Assembly (NCBI GenBank): GCA_012839475.1
Contig: DUNG01000008.1
Span: 62,001 to 126,000 of the forward strand
Direction: 5' to 3'
Source: Petrimonas sp.
GTDB taxonomy: Bacteria > Bacteroidota > Bacteroidia > Bacteroidales > Dysgonomonadaceae
DNA: 64,000 nucleotides
The notes under the pieces were generated by a model. It ran no database searches and had not been told where the DNA came from. It worked only from the letters and a program-made list of their open reading frames with translations. The position numbers were made by a program, and so were the translations under genes. Of this stretch, positions 1 to 7,689 are shown in pieces (positions within the stretch are counted from its first letter, which is position 1; each line of letters starts with the position of its first letter).

Positions 1-2
1 AC

Positions 3-224
3 TTGTTCCGTATACCTGGTGTGGGGCCCCAGTTCTCAGAACTGCTGGAGGCAGCCGGTGTAGACACCGTGAAGGAGATGCGCAACAGGAACCCCGAAAA
101 CCTGTATGCCAAGATTCAAGAGGTAAACGAAGAGAAGAAGTTGGTTCGTCGCTTACCTTCACAAGATCAGGTAGCGGAAATGATTGCCGAAGCGGGCAAA
201 CTGGAACCGAAAATGACCTATTAG
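3..224 (+). CDS. DUF4332-type helix-hairpin-helix protein, C-terminal part (5' end outside window)
   Basis: The reading frame is open from the window edge and ends with TAG at 222-224. The visible 73 residues contain IPGVGPQFSELLEAAGV, a helix-hairpin-helix signature of the DUF4332 family (found in proteins with predicted nucleic-acid-binding HhH motifs), followed by a basic-acidic helical tail. A TTG at position 3 could formally start translation, but family members are longer, so I treat this as a partial gene. A strong intrinsic terminator follows 30 bases later. The biochemical role is unknown. Confidence 0.7.
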   Translation: MFRIPGVGPQFSELLEAAGVDTVKEMRNRNPENLYAKIQEVNEEKKLVRRLPSQDQVAEMIAEAGKLEPKMTY

Positions 225-250
225 TAGCGTAAGAAGCTACTTGATTTTTG

Positions 251-290
251 AGAGGGAGAAGCCATTTTTGATAGGCTTCTCCTTTTCTCT
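251..290 (+). terminator. intrinsic terminator of the DUF4332 gene
   Basis: A perfect 9-bp stem, GGAGAAGCC (255-263) with GGCTTCTCC (274-282), encloses a 10-base loop and is followed directly by TTTTCTCT. It lies just after the stop codon at 224 and points in the same direction, so it fits a rho-independent terminator for that gene. Confidence 0.85.
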
Positions 291-330
291 GTTCTAAAAT
301 CTGAAAAATATACGCCTGCTTGGCAGGATT

Positions 331-858
331 TTAGGCAAAAGCGTGTTTTTCCTTGATGGCTTGTAGCAATCCCTCGGTCGCATCTTCGAGAAGGTCAAGT
401 ACCAGCTCAAAGCCAGATGCGCCGCCATAGTAGGGGTCGGGAACGTGGTCGTGGTTATATTGTTGGGAATAGTCGGTCATCATATGGATCTTGTCCAGCT
501 GTTCTTTGGTAGAAGCCAGCGACTTCACATTGGTGTAGTTGCTGCTGTCCATCACGATGATATAATCAAACTTGTCGAGGTCTCTTTTCCGGAACCGGCG
601 TGCCCTGCTGAGGAAGTCGTAGCCTCTTTTTGCACCGTGTGCCCGCATACGCTCATCCGGCAGGTCGCCTTCGTGCCAACCAGAGGTCCCCGCGGAGTCT
701 ACCTCAATGAAATCCTGTAGCTCATGATCCTCTATTAATTGTTTCATAATGCCCTCGGCGCCCGGTGAACGGCATATGTTCCCAAGGCAGACAAAGAGCA
801 CACGTACCTTCTTACCTTCTCTATTATTGGAATCTTTTATTTTATTGGAATGTTTCAT
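331..858 (-). CDS. low-molecular-weight protein tyrosine phosphatase
   Basis: Hydrolyses phosphotyrosine (or related phosphoesters) in the cytoplasm through a phosphocysteine intermediate. The P-loop VCLGNICRSP gives the C-X5-R signature at Cys24 and Arg30, and the general-acid loop DPYYGG begins at Asp141, so both catalytic elements are intact. The 175 residues are slightly longer than the usual 150-160 because of a polar N-terminal extension of about 17 residues. That extension is encoded by an 18-bp near-duplication (ttattggaat at 824-833 and 842-851). The gene stands alone, divergent from the DUF454 gene, with a good promoter upstream. It is not beside capsule-export tyrosine kinase genes, so its substrate cannot be inferred. 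Confidence 0.93.
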   Translation of the reverse strand: MKHSNKIKDSNNREGKKVRVLFVCLGNICRSPGAEGIMKQLIEDHELQDFIEVDSAGTSGWHEGDLPDERMRAHGAKRGYDFLSRARRFRKRDLDKFDYIIVMDSSNYTNVKSLASTKEQLDKIHMMTDYSQQYNHDHVPDPYYGGASGFELVLDLLEDATEGLLQAIKEKHAFA

Positions 859-919
859 TTTTTATGGGATCTCCTTAAAATATAACCCTTAACAACTTAA
901 TAACCTTGACAATTTCCCG

Positions 920-951
920 CAAAGATAGCGGAATTACACGAAGTCCCCAAA
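920..951 (-). promoter_or_regulatory. Bacteroidetes-type promoter of the tyrosine phosphatase gene
   Basis: On the minus strand TTTG (948-951) and TATCTTTG (920-927) are separated by 20 bases. This matches the known Bacteroidetes -33 TTTG / -7 TAnnTTTG arrangement. It predicts a leader of about 55 bases before the ATG at 858. Confidence 0.65.
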
Positions 952-1033
952 ACTTATTCCCACCGAATGATTTTTAATTATTTGCTTATCTTCGCGGTTC
1001 AGAACTGTTTTTGCGTGAAAATCATCCAATAGA

Positions 1034-1483
1034 ATGAGAAGTAGGGGTAATGCGGTTGTCACCATACCAAATGAGGAGAAGGGGAGCCTTGAGCTGAAAA
1101 GGAGCAAGGTGGCCCGATTGCTGTACGCGATAGGGGGTACTGTTGCGCTGGTATTGGCCATGCTGGGCATCGTGGTACCGGGTCTGCCGGTTACCCCGTT
1201 TGCCCTGCTATCGGCGTTCCTTTACGCGAAGAGCTCTAAGCGGATGTACGATTGGCTGTTGAATAACCGGGTGTTGGGCCCGAGAATAAAGAATTACCAA
1301 CGTCGGAAAGGGTTGACCCGAAAAGGGAAAGCCGGGGTTATCGTTGTTATGTCGCTCATGGTACTCTTTTCATCGTTCGTGGTTATCCGTGATAACCTTA
1401 CCGTTAGGGGGATTATTCTTTTGCTGGGAGTTATAGGATCGCTGGTGGTATGGTTTGTAGTGCCCACGGCACGGGAGGAGTGA
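1034..1483 (+). CDS. DUF454 (YbaN-like) inner-membrane protein
   Basis: 149 residues with a short basic N-terminus (about 25 residues) followed by three hydrophobic segments (about 27-65 as a hairpin, then 102-117 and 123-143). The sequence GIVVPGLPVTPFALLSAFLYAKSS contains the G-L-P-x-T-P-F pattern that defines DUF454/YbaN. The segment between the hydrophobic pairs is rich in Arg and Lys, as expected for a cytoplasmic loop. The function of the family is unknown. The start at 1034 is an ATG, and the stop sits one base from the end of the convergent HD-domain gene. Confidence 0.85.
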   Translation: MRSRGNAVVTIPNEEKGSLELKRSKVARLLYAIGGTVALVLAMLGIVVPGLPVTPFALLSAFLYAKSSKRMYDWLLNNRVLGPRIKNYQRRKGLTRKGKAGVIVVMSLMVLFSSFVVIRDNLTVRGIILLLGVIGSLVVWFVVPTAREE

Positions 1484-1484
1484 T

Positions 1485-2708
1485 TTAAACCCGCAAGTAC
1501 GCGAAGTAATGTTTTTCTACCCTCTTCGATAGCAACTCGATATTGAGCATATCAGAAGCTTTGGAGATATCTTTCACCGTGCCATCCTTGTAGAGGATCC
1601 CGATGCTGTCATCTTCTTTATTGTACATATCGGTCGCCATGCAATCCGATGCCAGGAAGTAGCCGGCTTCATGTTCCGAAACGTTAAACTTCCGCGTATA
1701 GTATTCCAGCTGTTGTTTAACCCTCTCTGGTTCAACCTCATCTTCTGTTATCTCGATTTTAAAGAGTTTCCGGTTTATCATCCCCTCGCTCAACACCCGA
1801 AGGACTGTGTCGCCGTGTGATGCCCATACCTTTAGGGCCGACCAGAGGTCGTTGTCATCGAGGAGGGCGAAGTGCTGCAACGCTTCACCGTGGTTCTCGA
1901 AGTCGGCCAAGGTGGTCTCTTTCTTCAAGAAGTAGGATAGGGCAGGGGAGGCGAAGAGGCGTTCTCCATTCATACTCAGCTCTTTGGCCCGTTTTAGCGT
2001 GTTGATCATCATCTTTTCCGCGGCGACCGCGGTTTTGTGGAGGTAGACCTGCCAGAACATTAATCGCCTCGACATCAAGAAGTTCTCAATGGAGTAGATC
2101 CCTTTTGACTCGACCACCAGCTGATCGTCTTTCACATCGAGCATCTTGATGATGCGTGCCGAGCCGATATTTCCTTCACTCACTCCGGTGAAGAAGCTGT
2201 CACGCCGCAGGTAGTCGAGGCGGTCCATATCCAGCTGGCCACTTACCAGTTGATGGAGAAACCGTTTGGGGTATTTGTCGGTAAAGATATCGATGGCGGT
2301 TTGCAATGCCCCGTTTAACTCTGCATTCATCTGTTTCATGAGTAGGAGCGATAGGGTCTCGTGCTGAACGTGCGTTACTAGCGTGTGTTCCAATACGTGC
2401 GAAAAGGGACCGTGTCCGATATCGTGCATCAAGATGGCTGCCAGTGCCCCGTTTTTCTCCTCCTCGCTGATCTCGTGCCCCTTCTCTTTAAGTGTCTTCA
2501 ACGCTTCTCCCATCAAGAACATGGCCCCGAGGGAGTGGTGAAAGCGGGTATGTTGAGCACCGGGGTAGACAAATGATGTCAGCCCCAGTTGCCTTATGCG
2601 GCTTAACCGCTGTAGGAAGGGGTGTTGGATAATGTCGTACACGAAATCATTCGGTATGGTGATGAAGCCGAATACTGGGTCGTTAATGATTTTTCGTTTC
2701 AGGGGCAT
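1485..2708 (-). CDS. HD-domain phosphohydrolase (dGTPase/SAMHD1-like)
   Basis: 407 residues. The N-terminal half has the metal-binding HD signature: HTRFHHSLG (about 53-61) and ILMHDIGHGPFSH with His95-Asp96. DMDRLDYLRRDSFFTG, further on, supplies the conserved Asp typical of this dGTPase-like group. The C-terminal half is a poorly characterised helical domain common to Bacteroidetes members. The known family hydrolyses nucleotides such as dNTPs; the exact substrate here is unproven. It is the last gene of the minus-strand run purM-prfA-pyrF-HD, 12 bases after pyrF, so a nucleotide-pool role would fit the context. Confidence 0.85.
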   Translation of the reverse strand: MPLKRKIINDPVFGFITIPNDFVYDIIQHPFLQRLSRIRQLGLTSFVYPGAQHTRFHHSLGAMFLMGEALKTLKEKGHEISEEEKNGALAAILMHDIGHGPFSHVLEHTLVTHVQHETLSLLLMKQMNAELNGALQTAIDIFTDKYPKRFLHQLVSGQLDMDRLDYLRRDSFFTGVSEGNIGSARIIKMLDVKDDQLVVESKGIYSIENFLMSRRLMFWQVYLHKTAVAAEKMMINTLKRAKELSMNGERLFASPALSYFLKKETTLADFENHGEALQHFALLDDNDLWSALKVWASHGDTVLRVLSEGMINRKLFKIEITEDEVEPERVKQQLEYYTRKFNVSEHEAGYFLASDCMATDMYNKEDDSIGILYKDGTVKDISKASDMLNIELLSKRVEKHYFAYLRV

Positions 2709-2720
2709 GGTTCAATCACG

Positions 2721-3545
2721 TTAGAGGTACTTATGCAACATCGCTTGCATCTCTTTCTGCAACTTGGCCGCCTCTTCTGCCGCCGCATGTGCAAATCCTT
2801 CCCCTTGATCGGCGTAGATGATCGCCCTGGAGGAGTTGACCAGCAGTCCGCACTCCTGGTTCATCCCGTATCGGCACACCTCTTCAAGGGAGCCGCCTTG
2901 CGCACCCACACCCGGGACCAAGAGGAAGTGGTTGGGTGCGATTTTCCGTACCTCTTCAAATCGCTTCCCTTGGGTGGCACCCACCACGTACATCATCTGC
3001 TCGTTCGACGCCCATTTTTGGGATACGCGCAGCACTTTCTCGAATAGCCGTTCGCCGCTCGCATTGGCGGTCAGCTGGAAATCTAGCGATCCCTTGTTAC
3101 TGGTCAGGGCTAGCAGCACCACCCATCGTCCTGGTTGGTTTAAGAACGGTTTTACGCTGTCTTCACCCATGTAGGGAGCTACCGTTACCGCGTCAGCCTT
3201 CAGTGTCTCGAAGAAGGTTCGGGCATACATCTCGCTCGTGTTGCCTATATCGCCCCGTTTGGCGTCGGCAATGATAAACTGTTCGGGGTAACGCTGGCGG
3301 ATATAGGCTATACTCTTCTCCAGCGACATCCACCCCGCGGTACCCTCGCTCTCGTAAAAGGCGAGGTTGGGTTTGAAAGCCACGCAGTAAGGTACGGTAG
3401 CATCGACAATCGCCTTGTTGAACTCGTAAATGGGATCCTCCATCTCCAGGAGATGCCGCGGTATTTTTTTCTTATCGGTATCTAACCCAACACAGAGGAA
3501 AGATTGTTTCTGTTTTACCTGTTCAAAAAGTTCTAGCTTAGTCAT
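2721..3545 (-). CDS. pyrF: orotidine 5'-phosphate decarboxylase
   Basis: Catalyses decarboxylation of OMP to UMP, the last step of de novo pyrimidine synthesis. The catalytic array is visible as [10 protein letters not shown] (Asp94, Lys96, Asp99). The N-terminal FLCVGLDTD and FKPNLAFYE segments match the substrate-binding strands. At 274 residues it belongs to the longer type-2 (mycobacterial/Myxococcus-like) branch, not the 230-residue E. coli type. It lies between prfA and the HD hydrolase on the same strand, 89 bases after prfA, and may be co-transcribed with them. Confidence 0.97.
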   Translation of the reverse strand: MTKLELFEQVKQKQSFLCVGLDTDKKKIPRHLLEMEDPIYEFNKAIVDATVPYCVAFKPNLAFYESEGTAGWMSLEKSIAYIRQRYPEQFIIADAKRGDIGNTSEMYARTFFETLKADAVTVAPYMGEDSVKPFLNQPGRWVVLLALTSNKGSLDFQLTANASGERLFEKVLRVSQKWASNEQMMYVVGATQGKRFEEVRKIAPNHFLLVPGVGAQGGSLEEVCRYGMNQECGLLVNSSRAIIYADQGEGFAHAAAEEAAKLQKEMQAMLHKYL

Positions 3546-3634
3546 ATACTCGTTTGATTAAATAGAGTCTTTATAGATGTCAAGTTAGTGTAATACAGGG
3601 TGTTTTTAATAAAAATTCAACTAACGCTAGAGGT

Positions 3635-4720
3635 TTACAGTTTCGCCTCTTTCATTTTTTCGGCGTTTTCGGTTACCATGAGCCGATCAATAACCTCTTG
3701 AATTTCCCCGTTCACGAACGCGGGAAGGTTGTAGATCGTGTAGTTTATGCGGTGATCGGTTACGCGTCCTTGCGGGTAGTTGTAGGTGCGAATCTTCGCC
3801 GATCGGTCTCCCGTGGATACCATAGTTCTCCTTCGGGAAGCGATATCGCCTTGGCGCTTAGTTAGCTCCATGTCGTACAGCCGGGCCCTTAGCATCTGCA
3901 TGGCGGTCTCCCTATTTTTCAGCTGCGACCGTCCCTCCTGGCAGACCACCACGATCCCCGTTGGCCTATGGGTGAGTTGCACCTTGGTCTCCACCTTGTT
4001 CACGTGCTGGCCACCGGCACCGCTTGAGCGTGCGGTCTGGAAGTCGATATCGGCCGGGTTGAGTTCAACGTCAAACTCCTCCGCCTCGGGCAACACGGCT
4101 ACCGTGGCTGCTGAGGTATGCACACGCCCTTGCGTTTCGGTTTGGGGTACCCGTTGTACCCGATGTACCCCCGATTCATACTTCAACGTTCCGTACACGT
4201 CAGTACCGGTCACGGTGAAGATAATCTCTTTATAGCCACCTGCTGTCCCTTCGGTGTAACTGACCACCTCCGTGTTCCACCCTTTACCCTCGCAATAGCG
4301 GGTATACATCTTATAGAGGTCACCCGCGAAAATCGATGCCTCATCACCACCGGTGCCTGCCCGAATCTCCATCACCGCGTTTTTGGCATCTTCCGGGTCG
4401 GCAGGAATGAGCAGGAGTTTGATCTCCTCCTCAAGGTCGGGGATCCTGTCGCTGTGCAGTGTCAACTCATCCTGAGCCAGTTGCCGCAGGTCGCTATCCG
4501 ATTCGTTTTCAAGGATGCTCTTGGCCTCGGTAATGCTGTCGAGGGCCGATTTATATTCGTTTCTCGCATCAACGATTTTCTGCAGGTCGCTGTACTCCTT
4601 GTTCAGCTTCACGTACCGATCCATATCGGCAATCACGGCGGGATCCGCGATTAGCGTGCCGACCTCTTCGAAACGGGCGACCAGGTGTTGTAGTTTTTCT
4701 AGCAATGAATTTTCTGACAT
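3635..4720 (-). CDS. prfA: peptide chain release factor 1
   Basis: Recognises UAA and UAG stop codons and triggers peptidyl-tRNA hydrolysis on the ribosome. The 361 residues contain the peptidyl-transferase GGQ motif ([20 protein letters not shown] at 236-238). The P-x-T codon-recognition tripeptide is PQT (192-194), which marks RF1 rather than RF2. No programmed frameshift is present or expected in RF1. The start is 15 bases downstream of the purM stop, so purM and prfA are probably one transcription unit. Confidence 0.97.
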   Translation of the reverse strand: MSENSLLEKLQHLVARFEEVGTLIADPAVIADMDRYVKLNKEYSDLQKIVDARNEYKSALDSITEAKSILENESDSDLRQLAQDELTLHSDRIPDLEEEIKLLLIPADPEDAKNAVMEIRAGTGGDEASIFAGDLYKMYTRYCEGKGWNTEVVSYTEGTAGGYKEIIFTVTGTDVYGTLKYESGVHRVQRVPQTETQGRVHTSAATVAVLPEAEEFDVELNPADIDFQTARSSGAGGQHVNKVETKVQLTHRPTGIVVVCQEGRSQLKNRETAMQMLRARLYDMELTKRQGDIASRRRTMVSTGDRSAKIRTYNYPQGRVTDHRINYTIYNLPAFVNGEIQEVIDRLMVTENAEKMKEAKL

Positions 4721-4735
4721 CTTCTTCTATACCTT

Positions 4736-5911
4736 TCAAAAATAACTGAACTGCCCCTGTTCACCCTCGATACGCACCTCTTTTTTGTCCGACTTTTCGA
4801 CATGTCCCACGATTTGCGCGTCCACGTTAAACGAACGAGAGATATCGATGACCTGTTGGGCGTACGCCTCGGGCAGGTAAAGTTCCATACGGTGTCCCAT
4901 GTTGAATACCCGGTACATCTCTTTCCAGTCGGTCTGCGACTGCTCCTGGATAAGTTGAAAGAGCGGAGGGGTGGGGAACAGGTTGTTCTTAACCGCCCGC
5001 AATCCATCCTTTAAAAAGTGCAACACCTTGGTTTGCGCGCCACCGGAGCAGTGAACCATCCCGTTAATTTTTTCTCTTAACTCACTTAATATCAGCGATA
5101 TAATGGGTGCATAGGTGCGGGTAGGGGATAGCACCAGCTTCCCGGCATCCACGCCAAGGCTTTCGGTGGTCTCCGTCAACTTTAGGTTACCGGAATAGAC
5201 CAAATGGGCTGGGATGGATGGGTCGTAACTCTCCGGGTATTTTTTTGCCAGATAGTGTGCGAACAGGTCGTGTCGCGCCGAGGTAAGCCCGTTGCTGCCC
5301 ATCCCGCCGTTGTACTCCTTCTCGTAGGTGGCTTGTCCCGATGAGGAGAGTCCCACGATCACGTCACCCGCCTGTATGCGGGCGTTATCGATCACGTCGG
5401 CACGCCGCATCCTGCAGGTTACCGTACTATCCACGATGATGGTACGTACCAGGTCACCCACGTCGGCCGTCTCACCGCCGGTAGGGTAGACACGCACGCC
5501 CATAGCCGTCAGCTCTTCACATAACTCGTTGGTTCCGTTGATGATAGCTGCAATTACCTCACCCGGGATAAGGTTTTTATTGCGGCCAATGGTGGAAGAA
5601 ACCAGGATGTTATCCGTGGCACCCACGCAAAGTAGGTCGTCCACGTTCATAATCAGCGCATCCTGGGCTATCCCTTTCCAAACCGACAGATCGCCCGTCT
5701 CTTTCCAGTAGACGTAGGCAAGCGATGATTTCGTACCTGCACCGTCCGCGTGCATCACGTTGCAATAGGCAGGGTCGTTTCCTAGATAATCCGGGATAAT
5801 CTTACAAAAAGCATTGGGATACAACCCCTTACCACTATTCTTTATCGCCGCGTGTACCTCTTCTTTCGTCGCGGAAACACCGCGTTGGTCATATCGTTGG
5901 GTAGTTGCCAT
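4736..5911 (-). CDS. purM: phosphoribosylformylglycinamidine cyclo-ligase (AIR synthase)
   Basis: Closes the imidazole ring in purine synthesis (FGAM + ATP to AIR). Recognisable PurM features are the glycine-rich ADGAGTKSSLAY segment, VGLSSSGQATYEKEYNGGMGSNGLTSARH, and HCSGGAQTKVLHF near the C-terminus. At 391 residues it is about 45 longer than E. coli PurM, the size usual in Bacteroidetes. It heads the minus-strand run purM-prfA-pyrF-HD hydrolase. A TAnnTTTG element lies 65 bases upstream. Confidence 0.95.
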   Translation of the reverse strand: MATTQRYDQRGVSATKEEVHAAIKNSGKGLYPNAFCKIIPDYLGNDPAYCNVMHADGAGTKSSLAYVYWKETGDLSVWKGIAQDALIMNVDDLLCVGATDNILVSSTIGRNKNLIPGEVIAAIINGTNELCEELTAMGVRVYPTGGETADVGDLVRTIIVDSTVTCRMRRADVIDNARIQAGDVIVGLSSSGQATYEKEYNGGMGSNGLTSARHDLFAHYLAKKYPESYDPSIPAHLVYSGNLKLTETTESLGVDAGKLVLSPTRTYAPIISLILSELREKINGMVHCSGGAQTKVLHFLKDGLRAVKNNLFPTPPLFQLIQEQSQTDWKEMYRVFNMGHRMELYLPEAYAQQVIDISRSFNVDAQIVGHVEKSDKKEVRIEGEQGQFSYF

Positions 5912-5975
5912 ACGTTTTCTTTGCTTAACTTGTTAGGCGTTGGTGGAATGGTTCTTATTCAAGCTTCCAGATTTA

Positions 5976-5983
5976 CAAAAATA
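5976..5983 (-). promoter_or_regulatory. -7 element TATTTTTG upstream of purM
   Basis: An exact TAnnTTTG match on the minus strand, 65 bases before the purM ATG. No TTTG is found 19-21 bases further upstream, so only the -7 half is supported. Confidence 0.4.
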
Positions 5984-6180
5984 CAAAAAAAGATTGGAAT
6001 ACGTGTGCGATTCTGAAATATGGCAACGTGAGAGAATTAAAGGATTTAATGATATGAAATTCCTATAATTACTATTATGTTTAATTGATTAGGGAGAGCA
6101 AAATGTCTTCCCTACTTCGTCTCACCTTTATGTCAACTAGAAAGCATATTTATTTAAACAGGGATAATAATTATTTGTGC

Positions 6181-6239
6181 ATGATACGAGGGAAATGGCG
6201 TGGAGATTAATACTCCAATCGGCATTCCCCTCGTATCGT
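6181..6239. repeat. long imperfect inverted repeat (hairpin)
   Basis: The arms GATACGAGGG (6183-6192) and its near-complement ending CTCGTATC (6230-6237) begin a stem of roughly 20-25 pairs with a few mismatches. An inner TGGAG/CTCCA pair closes the loop ATTAATA. Neither side has a T-run, so it is not a textbook intrinsic terminator, although it lies just beyond the end of the minus-strand TPR gene. Confidence 0.7.
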
Positions 6240-6291
6240 CAACAACTACTGCTAAGGTAAAAATAAGCAGCAGATGCGTCTATCATACGTT

Positions 6292-7575
6292 TTAATTCAG
6301 ATCTAACTGACTCTCTATAGCCTCAAGTTCTGCTGACTTATCAACTCCAAGTACGCTTAGGTTATAGTAAACGTTTCTGAGGAGCAGCAGCGCGTTATTT
6401 ATTTCACTGTTCGTGGCGCTTCGTCCTTTAAGAAGTTTCTCCAGCTTTTCCAATAGCGGAAGTGATTCTTGATACAGTTGTACTGTCTTTTCATCGTTTT
6501 CCACCTGCTGTTGTCTATTCGTCAACATTGCCGTTTCCTCCTTCAAATTCTGGGCTTGAATGATAAAGTTCCTTGCCAGGTGTTCCAATGCCCTTTCGCA
6601 ATCGGAATCGGTTTCGAGTGCTTTTCTGTATTCAGCTTCCGCACCCGCGTAATCACCCTGCTCGGCTACCAGGGCACCTTTCACGCTATATAGATCGCAC
6701 CCGTTTGAGGGATCGTTCTCGATAGCTTGATCCAAGAACTCGATGGCTTTTGCACTCTCACCTCTACGAATATGGAAGTTCGCGAGATTCGTGATGAAGT
6801 AGTTGCTTGAGGGGAATTTTTCGGCTCCTTGCCTCAGCGCTTCTATGTAATTTGTCGAGTCACCCATGCTGATGTACTCACTGGCCTTCAACTCGTACAA
6901 GGCACTCTCCTCGAATGTACTGTTTTCAATAAAGGGCTCGTTGATAGCTCGCTCTATTAATTTTAGCGCCCTTTCGTGATCTCGGGACTGCATGGCAGTG
7001 AGGATGGCGTAGTACTTGATGGTTTGGTAGGTGCTATCTGCCACAAAGGCGTCTTTTTGATCACTAAAGATTGGGAGCGTTGGAATATTCCAGTACACTT
7101 CGAAGAAGTCTGTCGCTTTTTTATAGTCTCCCTGCTCGTTATAGTAGACTCCCCCGTTGATGTAAAACGGGAAGTTGGCCCTCAGGATACCGGCTAAATC
7201 TCTACGGACCCTGTTCCGCACCCGTCCTTTGGCATCAGGAATCTCTGATAGTGAATCGGCTTTAAGGTACGGAAGGTATGATTCCATCAATCCATCGTAC
7301 ATCACTTTGTCGTTAGTGGCTTGCCCCAGCATCGCCTTGGTACGCTCGTTATCGAACGCCTTGTTGCCAATGTCTCCCATCACCTTCCACGTTTCCGGAT
7401 CGGTTGCCGTCTCCTCGTGCGAAGCTGCTTGCTGAATCATCGTGCGTGCTTCATTCAGATCGTTTTTGTCTAGCGCTCTTTTAGCGTCTCTGAGTGCCGA
7501 TTTTTGCGCGAAGATGGCTCCGGTAGAAAAAAGGGCAATCAAAGTAAGGAGTAAAAATCTTCTCATTGTATACAT
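6292..7575 (-). CDS. secreted or periplasmic tetratricopeptide-repeat protein
   Basis: About 427 residues. The N-terminus MYTMRRFLLLTLIALFSTGAIFAQ is a clear signal peptide ending at an Ala-Gln cleavage site. I prefer the ATG at 7575 over an upstream start at 7623 because it places the signal peptide at the terminus and follows an A-rich segment. TPR-like helical pairs are visible around residues 25-60, 215-320 and 310-350 (for example FHIRRGESAKAIEFLDQAIENDPSN and AEQGDYAGAEAEYRKALETDSD). TPR proteins act as protein-interaction scaffolds; no specific partner can be named. The gene follows gyrA on the same strand with a 114-base gap and may share its transcript. Confidence 0.85.
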   Translation of the reverse strand: MYTMRRFLLLTLIALFSTGAIFAQKSALRDAKRALDKNDLNEARTMIQQAASHEETATDPETWKVMGDIGNKAFDNERTKAMLGQATNDKVMYDGLMESYLPYLKADSLSEIPDAKGRVRNRVRRDLAGILRANFPFYINGGVYYNEQGDYKKATDFFEVYWNIPTLPIFSDQKDAFVADSTYQTIKYYAILTAMQSRDHERALKLIERAINEPFIENSTFEESALYELKASEYISMGDSTNYIEALRQGAEKFPSSNYFITNLANFHIRRGESAKAIEFLDQAIENDPSNGCDLYSVKGALVAEQGDYAGAEAEYRKALETDSDCERALEHLARNFIIQAQNLKEETAMLTNRQQQVENDEKTVQLYQESLPLLEKLEKLLKGRSATNSEINNALLLLRNVYYNLSVLGVDKSAELEAIESQLDLN

Positions 7576-7689
7576 GTTTTTATTGTTTGATAATTCCTGT
7601 TTACGGTTCAACATCATAGTCATATGCTTGGCTTACACGTTGCAATTACTATATTAGGAGTAGTTAAAATCAAAAAAGTTTAATGTTCC

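Larger units (their letters stand above)
5912..6291. other. gap between purM and the TPR gene (380 bases)
   Basis: This stretch holds the purM promoter region (-7 element at 5976-5983), an AT-rich segment of about 190 bases without recognisable genes, and a long imperfect hairpin at 6181-6239. A 35-codon plus-strand open frame (6103-6210) is probably fortuitous. No tRNA or known structured RNA is evident. Confidence 0.6.

Noticed and set aside
6103-6210. 35-codon plus-strand open frame with a purine-rich segment before its ATG
   Set aside because: Short, no recognisable family, and it ends in the loop of the 6181-6239 hairpin; chance is more likely.
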